Of a stretch of DNA of 64,000 nucleotides, positions 1-10,877 are shown piece by piece (position 1 is the first letter of the stretch; every line of letters starts with the position of its first letter). The stretch is from Caenorhabditis elegans (Eukaryota; Nematoda; Chromadorea; Rhabditida; Rhabditidae): contig NC_003280.10 in assembly GCF_000002985.6 (NCBI RefSeq), positions 15,124,501 to 15,188,500 on the forward strand, read 5' to 3'. A program made the translations under genes and the position numbers. Under the pieces are notes generated by a model. That model saw only the letters and a list, made by a program, of their open reading frames with translations, was not told the DNA's origin and searched no databases.

Positions 1-62
1 ATATCATTTTCCGTTTTTTTGATAGAATTGAATCCCATTGGACTTCCGATAGACCGGCCGCG

Positions 63-1757
63 ATGAAAATTTCTTTGATTTTTATTGCTTTCATTGCGAT
101 TTGTTCCAGCACAACTGTCTATAAAGTTAGGAAGGTGATTCGGAGGTGAGATGGATTAATAATTGAAAAAATAATCAAGTGAGTCTCAAATTAAGTTTAT
201 TCTCTGTATTACCGGGAACAATAAATCATGAGAATGCGTACGTGGAGCATTCTATTTGACGCGCGATATCTCTTACCGAAAACTACAGTAAGAACTTAAA
301 TAGCAATAGTTATTTGAGTTCTTACTGTAGTTTTCGCTAAGAGATATCGCGCGTCAAATAAAATGCTCCACGTACGCATTCTCATGATTTATTGTTCCCG
401 TAATAATTCTACAAAATTGGTCGGTTGCACCATGTTATTCCAACATATTTTCATTTTTCAAAATTTTTGTTTCAGGCCATTTTTGAGCATTTTCACAAAC
501 ATTTCAACTAAAATAAATGTTATTTTCAAATAAATCAAGTGATTTTCTATTTTTTGACACTAATTCTCAAAGAAAATGTTGGAACAACATGGTGCAATAG
601 TCTATTTTGTACAATTGTTGTTCTCAACTAAAACTTTCAAGTAGGCACAAAACTGCCTACCTGCCTTCAAAGTATTTTATGCCTGCCAAGTGCCTACCGA
701 CAATGTTAATGTTGAAAATATGCACACGTAATTCTTCAAAAATGGTCGATTGCACCATGTTCTTCCAACATATTTTCATTTTTCAAAATTTTTCTTTCAG
801 GTCATTTTTGAAGATTTTCTGAAAAATTTCAGTTGAAATTAATGTTATTTTCAAATAAATCTAGCGATTTTCTATTTTTTAACACTAATTTTAATTGAAA
901 AATGTCGGAAAAACATGGTGCAATAGACCGTTTTGTAAGACTACAATTGTTGCTTTCAACTACAATTTTCAAGCAGGCACAAAACTGCCTGCCTGCCTTC
1001 TAGGCAACGTGTACCTGCCTAGTGCCTACCGACAATGTTTATCTTGACCATATCAAACTCTGTCTACCTGTAAATCAGTACCATTCAAAATTCCATACAC
1101 TCTAAAATCTTCCAATTCCAGAGCAGAAGCCCGCCACTCCGCCGCCGATGATGACCTGGACATGGCTGCTGCTGAGCTGGTGTTCAAAGAGCAAAGTTCA
1201 CTGAATTCTGGGGCTGACAGAATTGAGGGACCTCCAAGAAAGCTCCCGTTCGGCACAGAGCATGCAGCTGAGAAGGCTTCTGAGCATGTAAGGCGCTTTA
1301 AAACCGCTATAAGATCCATAAAAATCACTATATTCCAGACTGGTGCTCCATCCGCTGAGCCAACCTTCTCAGACCTCCAAAAAACACAATTGGAAGACAT
1401 CAAAAATGACGAAAATGCTCTAGCACTGAAAAGTAGTATGGTAGGCAAGGGAACTGAAGAGTCCGATGCTCCATTTGCTCATGGAGTTAATGATGGGGAG
1501 ACCTCCAAGGTTCTGGCGTGGCAGAGGCGAGTAAGCCACCTAGGCCATGTATCTCTAATCCAAATAATTCCAGACCCCTAGCCTCGCACGGCCGCCAAGT
1601 CGCCTATGACTTCCACGTGAACCCCGAGTACCCTCAATTTGCTCCGAGAGCCCATGGCTTGGTAGGAATTCCGGATGGCTGGAATCTTGATAGAACGATC
1701 GATGAGGAGTTCAAGTCTGGTTTTCGCAATGTGAATTTCAGACGGCGTCGGCATTGA
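63..1757 (+). CDS. Small putative secreted protein, unrecognised family; last exon uncertain
   Basis: Exon 1 (63-145) encodes a start followed by a hydrophobic stretch (MKISLIFIAFIAICSS), a likely signal peptide. Its donor at 146 leaves two bases, which join in phase to an acceptor at 1121. Exon 2 is 1122-1287, then a 51-base intron (1288-1338, GTAAG...TTCCAG), then exon 3 from 1339. The middle is acidic/polar with no domain I know. The 3' end is unresolved. The best donor (1531) joined to the best acceptor (1573) ends the protein quickly at 1609. A much better looking tail, ending FRNVNFRRRRH at 1757, is one frame off and would need a weak donor such as 1518. A poly(A) signal AATAAA follows near 1846. 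The first intron (146-1121) holds a palindrome and a duplicated repeat. The first two junctions are well supported; the function is unknown. Confidence 0.5.
208..404. repeat. Near-perfect palindrome (foldback repeat) in an intron
   Basis: The left arm from ATTACGGGAACAATAAATC-like sequence at 208 pairs with the right arm ending GTTCCCGTAAT at 404; the loop is only a few bases around 303-308. It contains the TTTGACGCGCGATATCTC and GAAAACTACAGTAAGAAC motifs that I know as abundant dispersed palindromic repeats of C. elegans. No coding potential. Confidence 0.85.
412..1044. repeat. Two tandem copies of a ~320-bp repeat with an inverted-repeat core
   Basis: Bases ~412-722 and ~738-1044 are diverged copies of one unit. 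In each, TTGCACCATGTT...CCAACA at the left is answered by TGTTGGAACAACATGGTGCAA (or its variant) about 170 bases later, giving a MITE-like foldback. Each copy then ends in a GCCTGCCTGCC-type tract. Lies in the first intron of the gene at 63-1757. Confidence 0.7.
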
Positions 1758-2073
1758 TTTAAATTCCAGTTTTCTCCCCAATTACCTTTCAAATTCAAGG
1801 ATTTTTTTGATACTCAAGTTTATAAAATGAATAAAAATGTTTATGAATAAAATATTTCACGACGAGGCCCGCAAAACATGTTGTTTTGATGCTCATGTTT
1901 CAAAACGTAAAGCTTCGAGCACGCCTTGTAGTTCATGTGCCTGCCTGCCTGCCAGCCGCCTACTTCATGCATTTTTGTGTCTGTTTGATGTAGAATTACG
2001 CTGTCTTTAGGCAGGCATGCCTACGCGTCTCAAGAAAGCCTTAACTCAAAATTATTTATTACTCTCTTAAAGC
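1758..2073. other. Gene-free spacer: 3' UTR and repeat
   Basis: Holds the likely 3' UTR of the upstream gene, a GCCTGCC-rich tract (1938-1965) and the left edge (~1845) of a segment duplicated at ~6895. Nothing coding seen. Confidence 0.6.
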
Positions 2074-2554
2074 TCAAGAATCAAGTTCCATGTTCTTCAT
2101 AGATCCCTTCATAGATTTTTTCGATGGAGTAAAATCCAGCTTGGAGACTCTAGGGCTTTTCAGGCTTTTCAAGCTCTTCAAATCCTCCTCCTGCAGTTGT
2201 TGAACCGGTAGCGGCGGGAACAGAACTTCCAGTGGTGGGGAACGAATTTTCTCGGAATTTTCAGACTTTTTCCCCGATTTCTTGCACTCAAACTTCTTTG
2301 CCAGATAGGCTACACGAAGGGCTCCTTGGCGAATCGAGCTGAAAAATAGTGAAAATCTGAGAGGGATATTATAAAGTTTTGTGGGGTTTCTGCCATACTT
2401 TGGTGGTGGGGCTTGAGGAAGAGCCGGAGCATTTTGAGCATGAGCTTGGTGACTTTCGAGCAGGTTTTGGCGGAGGGAAATGACTGAAGCACGGGAGATG
2501 GTTGAGCGGAATGTTGGAGCAATGCAGGTGGACGAGCGGTTAGAGTTAATGTTC

Positions 2555-2847
2555 TGTTGCACCTAGAAACCTTAGTAACATGTCATCTGGTTACGCCCTC
2601 TGGACACGCCCATGACACCAAGAAGAAGAAAGAAGAGAAGAGCAAGGTAGTGTGGTGGTGATGATGGTTCCTGAGTGGTGATGGTGTGAGCTCTCATTCT
2701 ATTCTATCTTTATTCTATCTTTTACATCTTAATCCTCATTACTCTTTATATTCTTTAACTTCCAATAATAAACTCATAAGTAACATAACCGCTACACCAT
2801 GTTAGTAAAATATATAAAGAACTCATAAGAACCCTGTGGGTATAATA
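2555..2847 (-). mobile_element. 293-bp insertion with 4-bp target duplication, solo-LTR-like
   Basis: Comparison with the uninterrupted copy at 7574-7580 shows an exact insertion flanked by GTTC (2551-2554 and 2848-2851). On the minus strand the insert runs from TATTATACCC to GGTGCAACA. The AACA end and the 4-bp duplication fit a solo LTR whose 5' TG has mutated, but no family was recognised and no internal LTR-retroelement genes are present. Confidence 0.65.
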
Positions 2848-2998
2848 GTTCATTGAGCAGTTCTCCTCAGTTTGAGTTCGGTCGAGTGTGGCGTCAGGTT
2901 CAGATGGGGAGAGGTTGAGGTAGCCATGGGCAGACTGAAATTGAAAATTTCGTATTCACAGTTAATTTGGGATGTTGGTGATATCGGGCAAGTAGCGA

Positions 2999-4300
2999 GT
3001 AGGGTGGGCGGCAAACGATTTTTTCCGGCAAATCGGAAACTTCCGGCATACCGGCAAGTCGGGATTTTGTCGGAATCAAAAACTTTCGGCAGACCGGCAA
3101 AACGGCAAATTGCTGAAATTGTAATATCCGGCAAATCGGAAAATCGGAAAATTGTCGAAATTGAAAACTTCCGGCAGACCGGCAAAACTTAAAATTGCTG
3201 GAATTGAAATTTCAGTCAAATCGGCAAATTGGCAAATAGCTGAAATTGAAATTTCCGAAAAATCGGCATAATGCTGGAATTGAAATTTTCGGCAAATCAG
3301 CAAAGTGGCAAATTGCCTGAATCAAAAACTTCCGGCAAATCGGCTAAATGGCAAGTTGCTGAAATTGAAATTTCCGATAAATCGGCAAATTGCCGGAATT
3401 GAAATTTCCGGCAAATTTGGCACATCGGGAATTTGTCGGAATCAAAAACTTCCGTCAGACCGGCAAATTGACAATTTGTCGAAATCGAAAACTTCCGGCA
3501 GACTGGCAAAACGGCAAATTGCTGGTATTGAACTTTCAGTCAAATTGACAAATTGCTGGAATTGAAATTTCCGGCAAATCGGCAAATCGGCAATTTGTCG
3601 GAATCGAAAATTTCCGACAGACCGGCAAAACGGCAAATTGCCGGAATTGAAATTTCAGTCGGAAAATTGGCAAATCGGCAGATTGTACGCATCCTATGAA
3701 TGCTCCTTCATTTTGAAAAATGTCGCGAATCGGAGGAGGATAAACCTCTCCATTCTTGACGTATGCGTCATTGGAACAACAGTCAGTTAATGCAAGCAAC
3801 ACAAAGGACACTCACGTCAACCATTATCACGTGAACTCACATCCGATGCATGCAAGGAGAAAAGGACACAATCCACGACAGTCTACACGCCGTGACCGTT
3901 CCACGTCATTCTAAACAAATCACCCGGACACGTGTACCTCAACCGGACGGACGATTCAATCAGTTCTCACTAATGTTCTTGTTCTTACTTATGTGCTCGT
4001 TCCCTTACTTGTCTTGTTTATTGAGTCATTAATAAATGATGGTAGAGTCACCGTGTCCTGTTAGTCATTCTACAAAACCACTGAACCCACTACGAGACAA
4101 AAAGTAAGCAAGTTCTATGTGAATATCTAGAAAAAATGTGTAAAAAATTTCAAAAATACACAGTTTTAAGTGTTTCCGTCTTCTAAAAATCCCTCTAGAA
4201 ACTTCCGGCAAATCGACGTTCGGTAAACGGGAAATCGGCAAACTGGCAATTTGCCGATTTGCCAAATTTATCGACAAAATGATTGCCGCCCACCCCCTGG
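2999..4300. repeat. CGGCAAATTGCCG-rich hAT-type repeat inside a pseudogene intron
   Basis: Begins GGGTGGGCGGCAAACG and ends GCCGCCCACCCC, the inverted termini of the hAT-type family seen intact at 45874, 53489 and 59924. The interior is dozens of degenerate copies of GGCAAATTGCCGGAATTGAAA. Open frames within it (CRFAGLPE-like translations) are repeat artefacts. Confidence 0.7.
3721..4074 (+). mobile_element. Possible 354-bp solo LTR nested in the repeat
   Basis: Non-repetitive block beginning TGTCGCGAATCGG and ending CATTCTACA (TG...CA ends), with AATAAA near its 3' end at ~4031. It is absent from the equivalent intron of the intact gene copy. Flanking duplication is ambiguous (A-rich), so this is an inference. 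Confidence 0.35.
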
Positions 4301-4665
4301 CGGGTAACATTACCTTCAAACTAATTGCATCGTTGGTGTACTCGAAATCCGATCTATTGCTCACGAGGGTCTCATCGGTCTCTTCATCTGAAACAAAAAT
4401 ATATGTACAGTTTCAGATTCGCCTAAAAAATCACCTTTAGCTGTGTAAAGTGTCAGGTCGTTGTACAAAGTTTGATCGAACTGGCCACTTTCGTAGATAG
4501 TGGACAGAGTTCTTCTGGAATTTTTTTTTTGGAAAAATTTGAAAACTGAAAAAATTGAAAATATATGAATAAAAAAAAAAAAATATATGAATAAAAAAAA
4601 AAAAAAAAAGAATAAACAAAATCTATTAAAATCAAGTACATCCAAACCGACAAATGCTCAATTTT

Positions 4666-5161
4666 TTGGAATAAATTTTTGAAAGAAGTGTGCTCAATAC
4701 AGCTTTCCTTCATGCTCAGTGCTCAATACAACTTTCCTTCCGTCATTCGGTTTGATGGCCAATTTATTTTGAGAATTCCGCATAAGAATGAAACATTCAC
4801 CAGTTATAATCATTCTATTACCACGGGAATCTCACTAAAAATATCTAAAACAAATTTTCCAAATATGTAGCTGTGAGTCAAGAAAAAATTGCATTCTATT
4901 TTATTTTTAGTTAACATTCATTAAAAAGTCAAATTTTTGGAAAAAATTATTGAAAAAAGTGCTCAATACAGCTTTTCTTCCGTCGTTCCGTTTGATCGTC
5001 AATTCCATTTGAGAATCACGCATCAGGTTGATAATTGGTCTGCAAAAAGGAAATCATTGAAATCGGAATAAACAATGGGTCCGTAGAAACCGTAGGCAGT
5101 ATATCTAAAATATTTTTAAATCGAAACATTGGGCAGTAGCGGCGAAGAATATCAGAAAGCT
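4666..5161. other. Spacer with a local duplicated motif
   Basis: The motif AGTGCTCAATACAGCTTTCCTT with TTCGTTTGATGGCCAATT-like sequence occurs near 4688-4775 and again near 4962-5020. No gene is seen. Confidence 0.5.
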
Positions 5162-6078
5162 TTACCGTTCCTCCAGTTCATTCTCATCAGTTGCTTCAAT
5201 GGGTAGATCAAGGACTTGCTCGAGTAAAATATTTTCATTTGTGCGAATTTCAAAGGATTTCAAATTCCTATTAGATTCTGACAATAGCCAGCTTCGGAGG
5301 AATCTATTCAATTCAATAGAGGTTAGTTCGGATCCGTCAAGAAAGATTCGTGAGCAGTCCGCCTTCAGCAAACTATCCAGTGTGAACCATTCAGCATTGC
5401 AAACACACAACTCTTGCTGCTTAATTGCAATATCACATTGAAAACTGGGCATCACAATGAGATGAAGCTCGAGGTACTTGGTCACTACTGGAATTCTGTG
5501 CCAGATCGCTAGAAAGTCATCAGTCACTAATTCTTCTCCGACGATAGCGTAATCTTGGATGGTGTTTTGTCTGGATAAAAGCCAATCAATTATCAATTGA
5601 TTTTGACTTTTGAATACAGAAATATCAAAGTAAAACGAAGTGATTGGAGTGTTAAATAGCTCAGTGATATAGTCGGTCTGAAACATGCAGCTAGCCAATA
5701 CATCAGGCACAAATAGGTTCCAGGTGATCCCGTCTACATAGTTATCCTGATCTGTTTCCTCACTAGATTTTATCTCGATTTGCCACAGACCAACTTTTCT
5801 GTGGTTAATTTCAATGCAAGAGTCTTGAAATAAATCCACGCGAATTTCGAGTATATACCGTAGTTTTTGCGATGTAAAGGTTTTTACAAGACCTTTTGTT
5901 TTAGAATTGACTGTAGAGAAATTGTATCTGAACTGATTGTTTTTTTGATACGATATTTCTTTGCAAAAACAACTTACATGTCTACTATCGGCATACATAA
6001 CATAACTTCGTTGGCTGCGACCATTGGAAGCTTGAATAAAGGAAACGGCTTGTAAGGGGTTTCAGGTTTGGAGAGCAT
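5162..6078 (-). CDS. F-box protein with FBA_2 domain (worm fbxb-type)
   Basis: Two exons: 5978-6078 and 5162-5927, joined across a 50-base intron (GTAAGT donor, GTTCAG acceptor), giving 288 residues. Residues ~11-50 form an F-box (FPLFKLPMVAANEVMLCM, then NFSTVNSKTKGLVK). The C-terminal part (about residues 175-250), with AEWFTLDSLLKADCSRIFLDGS and ELNRFLRSWL, matches the F-box-associated type 2 (FBA_2) pattern. In this large worm family the F-box is expected to bind an SKP1-related adaptor in an SCF ubiquitin ligase, while FBA_2 probably selects substrates; that is family knowledge, not shown here. A single-copy member standing alone between the two copies of another gene. No defects seen. 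Confidence 0.88.
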
Positions 6079-7098
6079 TTTCAGTAGAGACGAATAAAGA
6101 GAAATGAATAAGTGCTGGAGAAATTGTTTGTAGAAATCAATCGATACTCTTATGAATTTTGTTGTGTGGGAAAGTGGAGGTCAAAAGTGCTGCAAAACGG
6201 GACAGATGTAGTTGTAGTCTATCGTTTATAAGGAAACAGTACAGCTGTTGTTCAAGAGCTATGAGAGTGCTTTGTTTAAAAAAAGTGCGTTCTGACACGA
6301 GAGACGAATGACACAGAATCAAAGAAAATGCTGTTTCACTATTACGATGCTAGAATTATGCCACATGATTTCCTCGTCTGTGGTCAATAACCTAAATAGT
6401 CTACAAAAACGTATTGTGAAAACCGGGATATTTGAGATTTTTTGGCGATTTCCTCAAGAAGTTCGGATTCAGCGACTTTTTTTACTCATGTCCGGACAAT
6501 TCCGCGCTCCCCACGTTGTCCGTCAGTTTCCTTGGTATATCAATTTATTTATCTATAATACAGGGTGACAATCAACTATAACACTCATTTGTTGTCATAA
6601 AAATTTTCAGAATAGAGATTATTTCACAAAATTTTATCCGAATAACAAGCAAATATTGACAATCTAAATTATTATATCAGAAATGTTTTAAATTAGATTC
6701 TCTCTGACGAGAACGAACACTCAGATGCATTGCAAAAATTGTCAAATTTGTCTCTAGTAACTTTTCAGGATTAAGTTCATCAGAATTATTGCGCCGTTCA
6801 GAAGAAAATATTTCGCGATATGACCCGTACTTGGTGCGCCTTTAAATTTTACAATTAAATGTTGTAAAATGTAACTACCATTAAAGTTGGCAATATAAAA
6901 TATTTCGCGACGAGACCCACAAAGGAATGCGTCTTTAGATTTTATAATAAAACCTGTTGTTTTGATGCTCGATGCACCATGTTTCAAATCTAAAGGCTTC
7001 AAGGTTTTTTGATTTCGTGTCGGTTGCTTTTTTAGGCAGGCATGCCTACGCGTCTCAAGAAAGCCTTAACTCAAAATTATTTATTACTCTCTTAAAGC
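6079..7098. other. Spacer; right part is duplicated sequence
   Basis: No convincing coding region. From ~6895 it repeats the ~1845-2073 block (TATTTCGCGACGAGACC, then TTAGGCAGGCATGCCTACGC), which marks one edge of the segmental duplication. Confidence 0.55.
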
Positions 7099-9521
7099 TC
7101 AAGAATCAAGTTCCATGTTCTTCATAGATACCTTCATAGATTTCTTCGATGGAGTAAAATCCAGCTTGGAGAGTCTAGGGCTTTTCAGGCTTTTCAAGCT
7201 CTTCAAATCCTCCTCCTGCAGTTGTTGAACCGGTAGCGGCGGGAACAGAACTTCCAGTGGTGGGGATCGAATTTTCTCGGAATTTTCCGACTTCTTCCCA
7301 GATTTCTTGCACTCAAACTTTTTCGCCAGATAGGCTACACGAAGAGCTCCTTGACGAATCGAGCTGAAAAATAGTGAAGATCTGAGAGGGATATTATAAA
7401 GTTTTGTGGGGTTCTGCCATACTTTGGTGGTGGGGCTTGAGGAAGAGCCGGAGCATTTTGAGCATGAGCTTGGTGACTTTCGAGCAGGTTTTGGCGGAGG
7501 GAAATGACTGAAGCACGGGAGATGGTTGAGCGGATTGTTGGAGCAATGCAGGTGGACGAGCGGTTAGAGTTAATGTTCATTGAGCAGTTCTCCTCAGTTT
7601 GAGTTCGGTCGAGTGTGGCGTCAGGTTCAGATGGGGAGAGGTTGAGGTAGCCATGGGCAGACTGAAATTGAAAATTTCGTATTCACAGTTAATTTGGGAT
7701 GTGGGTGATATCGGGCAAGTAGCGAGTAGAGTGGGCGGCAAACGATTTTTTCCGGGAAATCGGCAAATCGACAATTTGCCGAAATCGAAAACTTTCGGCA
7801 TACCGGCGAAACGGCAAATTGCCGAAATTGTAATATCCGACAAATCGGCAAATCGGAAAATTGTCGAAATTGAAAACTTCCGGCAGACCGGCAAAACTTA
7901 AAATTGTTGAAATTGAAATTTCAGTCAAATCGGCTAAATGGCAAGTTGCTGAAATTGAAATTTCCGAAAAATCGGCAAACTGGCAAATTGCTGGAATTAA
8001 AATTTCCGGCAAATTGAAAAATTGCTGGAATTGAAATTTCCGGCAAATTGGCAAATTGACAATTTGTCGAAATCAAAAACTTCCGGCAGACTGGCAAAAC
8101 GGTAAATTGCCGGAATCGAACACTTCGGCAGACCGGCAAAACGGCAAATTGCCGGAATCGAAAGCTTCCAGCAGACCGGCAAAACAGCAAATTGCTGGAA
8201 TTGAAATTTCCGGCAATTTGGCAAATAGCTGAAATTGAAATTTCCGAAAAATCGGCATAATGCTGGAATTGAAATTTCCGACAAATCGGCAAAATGGTAA
8301 ATTGCTGGAGTTGAAATTTCCGGCAAATTGGCAAATCGGCAATTTGTCGGAATCGAAAATTTTTCGGAATCGAAAATGCCAAATCGGCAAAATTGTACGC
8401 ATCCTATGCATGTTCCTACATTGCATGTTCCTGCAGAGTGATGTTCGGCAAACGGGAAATCGGAAATTTGCCGAAAATTAAAATTTCCGGCAAATTGGCA
8501 AACCGGCAATTTGCTAATTTGCCGAACTTGTCCACAAAAAAAATTCTGGCGGATAACATCAGGCGAGAGCGGGCGCGGTACAAGTCGCCCTTCTAATTGC
8601 GATAACCTTCAAACTAATTGCATCGTTGGTGTACTCGAAATCCGATCTATTGCTCACAAGGGTCTCATCGGTCTCTTCATCTGAGACCAAAATATATGTA
8701 CAGTTTCAGATTCGCCTAAAAAATCACCTTTAGCTGTGTAAAGTGTCAGGTCGTTGTACAAAATTTGATCGAACTGGCCACTTTCGTAGATGGTGGACAG
8801 AGTTCTTCTGGAAAAATATAAGAAATACAGTGAGACGTTTGAAGGTGCATTCTGGCCTTCCTCATTGAATTTTTCGCGCTCCATTGACAATCGCCTGCCG
8901 GACAAGTCGTGGGAAATTTGTGCACTCCACACGGACAAATACATTTAGTTTCGACACGCGACGCGCCGTAAATCTACCCCAGATATGGCTGAGCCAAAAT
9001 GGCCGAGTTCGGCAAACTCTTCCATTTCAACTTATGAGGGAAGCCAGAAGTCCGTGCGCATAGCATCTAGCTAAAGAGTACCTCCAAACCGAAATCTGCT
9101 CATTGACAAGAACCAAGTTGACATATCCAAATTTATATTTCAAAGTTATTGTATACGTTTTCTGTAAAAATCAACTTGTCGAACGAAAACCCATCAAGCT
9201 TCAACTCACATTAATATCGGCGCGGGAAAATCCAAAACACGAAGTTTTCATTCTCAACGCGTCATGAACATTGAACGAGTAGCCAGTGCAATTGGTCTCA
9301 TACACCAAAAGAATATCATCCGGAGTCAGTACAATGACTCGTTTCCGGCTGAGCATTGGTTGTTTCACACGGAAAATGGTGGATCTCTTGGTGAAGAAGG
9401 TGTTGATGTAGTCTTTGAGCAGGGCATTCGAGTCATCCCATAATCCGACACCTGGGAGCGGTTGAACTTTTGTTACACTTTTTGAGGTTTCCAGTTGATC
9501 TAGACATAATGATTCGGACAT
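7099..9521 (-). CDS. Uncharacterised protein, intact copy (349 aa)
   Basis: Six exons in consistent phase: 9210-9521, 9082-9161, 8728-8807, 8607-8680, 7423-7661 and 7099-7363. The start MSESLCLDQL was chosen because a CCGTTTCAG acceptor lies 18 bases upstream (9540), as expected for SL trans-splicing. The first half (about residues 40-160) looks globular, with segments such as RVIVLTPDDILLVYETN and KFGYVNLVLVNEQISVW. The second half is acidic then low-complexity, Pro- and Lys-rich, ending KNMELDS. No signal peptide, membrane segment or known domain seen. A broken copy lies at 2074-4665 and an exon-1 scrap near 10,200. The 945-base intron 7662-8606 carries hAT-type repeat. The function is unknown and the model is well supported by the duplicate. 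Confidence 0.78.
7662..8606. repeat. CGGCAAATTGCCG-rich repeat filling an intron
   Basis: Same repeat type and same position as in the pseudogene copy, starting GTGGGCGGCAAACGATTTT at ~7731. The insertion therefore predates the segmental duplication. No coding content. Confidence 0.75.
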
Positions 9522-9539
9522 CTGGGATTTCGTAAATTG

Positions 9540-10619
9540 CTGAAACGGAGCAGAAACCGGAAAGGCTCGGGTAGGTAGGCACAAGATAGGCGTAGGCAGG
9601 CAGCGCACAGCCTATCGATAAACTACTGCTATAAATAAAATAGACAAATCAAATTTTCTGCGAAAAAATTCGGTGGGAAATTTAAATTTTTTGAGAAAAC
9701 AGTTCAGCGGAAAATTCACAAATTTCCAGATAAAAATAAATTCGGCGGGAAATTCAATGTTTCTGACAAAACATTTTGCCCGAAAATCGCCTGAAAATGT
9801 GCCTGCCTACGGTGGAAGCCTTAAAGTAACCCAAAAAACTCACAATTTCACTTGACATTCCTTGCATATTGAAAATTCCGAAAATATGGTGTTTCGGATT
9901 TATTGATTGATTTTGAAATAAATTGAATTTCCCTCCCACGGGGTTGAGTTATTATTTTAATCTTGATGAATTTATTGGCCAACGTCATTTGGGGAACGTG
10001 AAAAAAGGTAAAAAGATTTAAAAAAATTTTTTCTTCAATTTTTGTTGATTTTTTTAACGGGGAAAGTGATTTCTAAAAATGCCTACATGCCTACGTGCCT
10101 GCCTGCCTGCCTGCCTACTTGCCGGCCAGATATATCTTTTGTCTGTAATTTCGCGCAAAGTTTTGTGCGTACAAAGATTCTCTTTGTTTTGACTAATTTC
10201 CAGCATAGTCATTGGTCGTTTCAAACGGAAAATGGTGGATTGTTGGGTTGCTACAAGGTTCTCAAGGTAGGCAGGCACATGCGACCTACCTACGCCTATA
10301 TTGTGCCTGCCTACCCTAGCCTTACAAGTAAGGCAGGCAGGCATTTATGTTTAATTACATATATTCAGCATTTTGGCATTAAGCATTGTGTTTGATCTTT
10401 TTGTCGGTAGGTGGTTAGGTTAGAGTCGCTTTACAGGCAGGCAGGCATTTGTGCCTACTTATTACTTTTTTTTCGAAATTTTGCCTAAAACTCATCCGGT
10501 ATATTTCTCAATTTTATGAGACAGGGGCCGGCAGGTGCAGGCAGGCGCAGGTTGCCGAAAATGTTGAAAATTATTTTCTGCATTAATTTTCCCAAAGTGT
10601 ACATGTCCTGACGTCTTCA
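9540..10619. other. Gene-poor stretch with GCCTGCC tracts and one exon fragment
   Basis: Contains [AGGC]n/[GCCT]n tracts at 9575-9605, 10080-10125, 10265-10345 and 10430-10560. Near 10195-10250 a ~45-base match to exon 1 of the uncharacterised gene (CATTGGTCGTTTCAAACGG, GAAAATGGTGGAT) survives as an isolated fragment. Degenerate GGCGGGAAATTCAAATTT units occur near 9670-9760. Confidence 0.5.
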
Positions 10620-10877
10620 TTGGGCAGGTTGATGTACAAGGCTAGACAGATAGCATCACAACGTGTTTTTTCGAGGCGATTCGAAACAAAAGATATTGAT
10701 AACACCCGTCATCATCAAAAGCTTCATCTCCATGAGAACTTTGGCATGGAAACTTCCAAATCCACCACCACGAAATTGTTCGGTTACGCAATTCCCGATC
10801 AAGTTCCCTCTTCCCTGAACATTACTCAAGATCTACGGTCGTTTGGAAATATTGTGGAGGACAGGAAGATGAGATGA
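10620..10877 (+). CDS. Unassigned ORF of 85 codons
   Basis: A clean open frame (beginning MGRLMYKARQ, ending NIVEDRKMR) in non-repetitive sequence. No signal peptide, no known domain, no clear splice partners; a weak acceptor (TGGGCAG) lies just before it. It may be an exon of an unrecognised gene or chance. Confidence 0.25.
   Translation: MGRLMYKARQIASQRVFSRRFETKDIDNTRHHQKLHLHENFGMETSKSTTTKLFGYAIPDQVPSSLNITQDLRSFGNIVEDRKMR

Larger units (their letters stand above)
2074..4665 (-). pseudogene. Truncated, insertion-broken copy of the gene at 7099-9521
   Basis: Exons match the intact copy: 4435-4514, 4314-4387, then the large exon starting at 2934 and the last exon ending at 2074. The last intron is 60 bases here and 59 in the intact copy, so the length difference is removed by splicing. 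Three defects mark it as a pseudogene. The first exon is missing, and the second is only a decayed trace near 4634-4663. A 293-base insertion (2555-2847) splits the large exon and, read through, brings a stop soon after the insertion point. Its 1.4-kb intron (2935-4313) is filled with CGGCAAA repeats and a possible solo LTR. The flanking similarity runs from ~1845 to ~4665. A truncated transcript of the 3' exons remains possible. Confidence 0.8.

Noticed and set aside
2850-4364. Many overlapping ORFs with CRFAGLPE / KFPANRQI-type peptides here and at 7577-8500, 24372-24950, 43164-43907 and 56623-60609
   Set aside because: They are translations of CGGCAAATTGCCG repeat units, open in several frames on both strands and lacking splice structure or start context.
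6328-6370. CTGTTTCA motif as a 21U-RNA (piRNA) promoter
   Set aside because: A single 8-mer match in AT-rich DNA with no cluster of similar motifs; expected by chance.
6754-7002. Minus-strand ORF of 82 codons
   Set aside because: Overlaps the duplicated non-coding edge (~6895-7098) and does not survive in the other copy at ~1845-2073.
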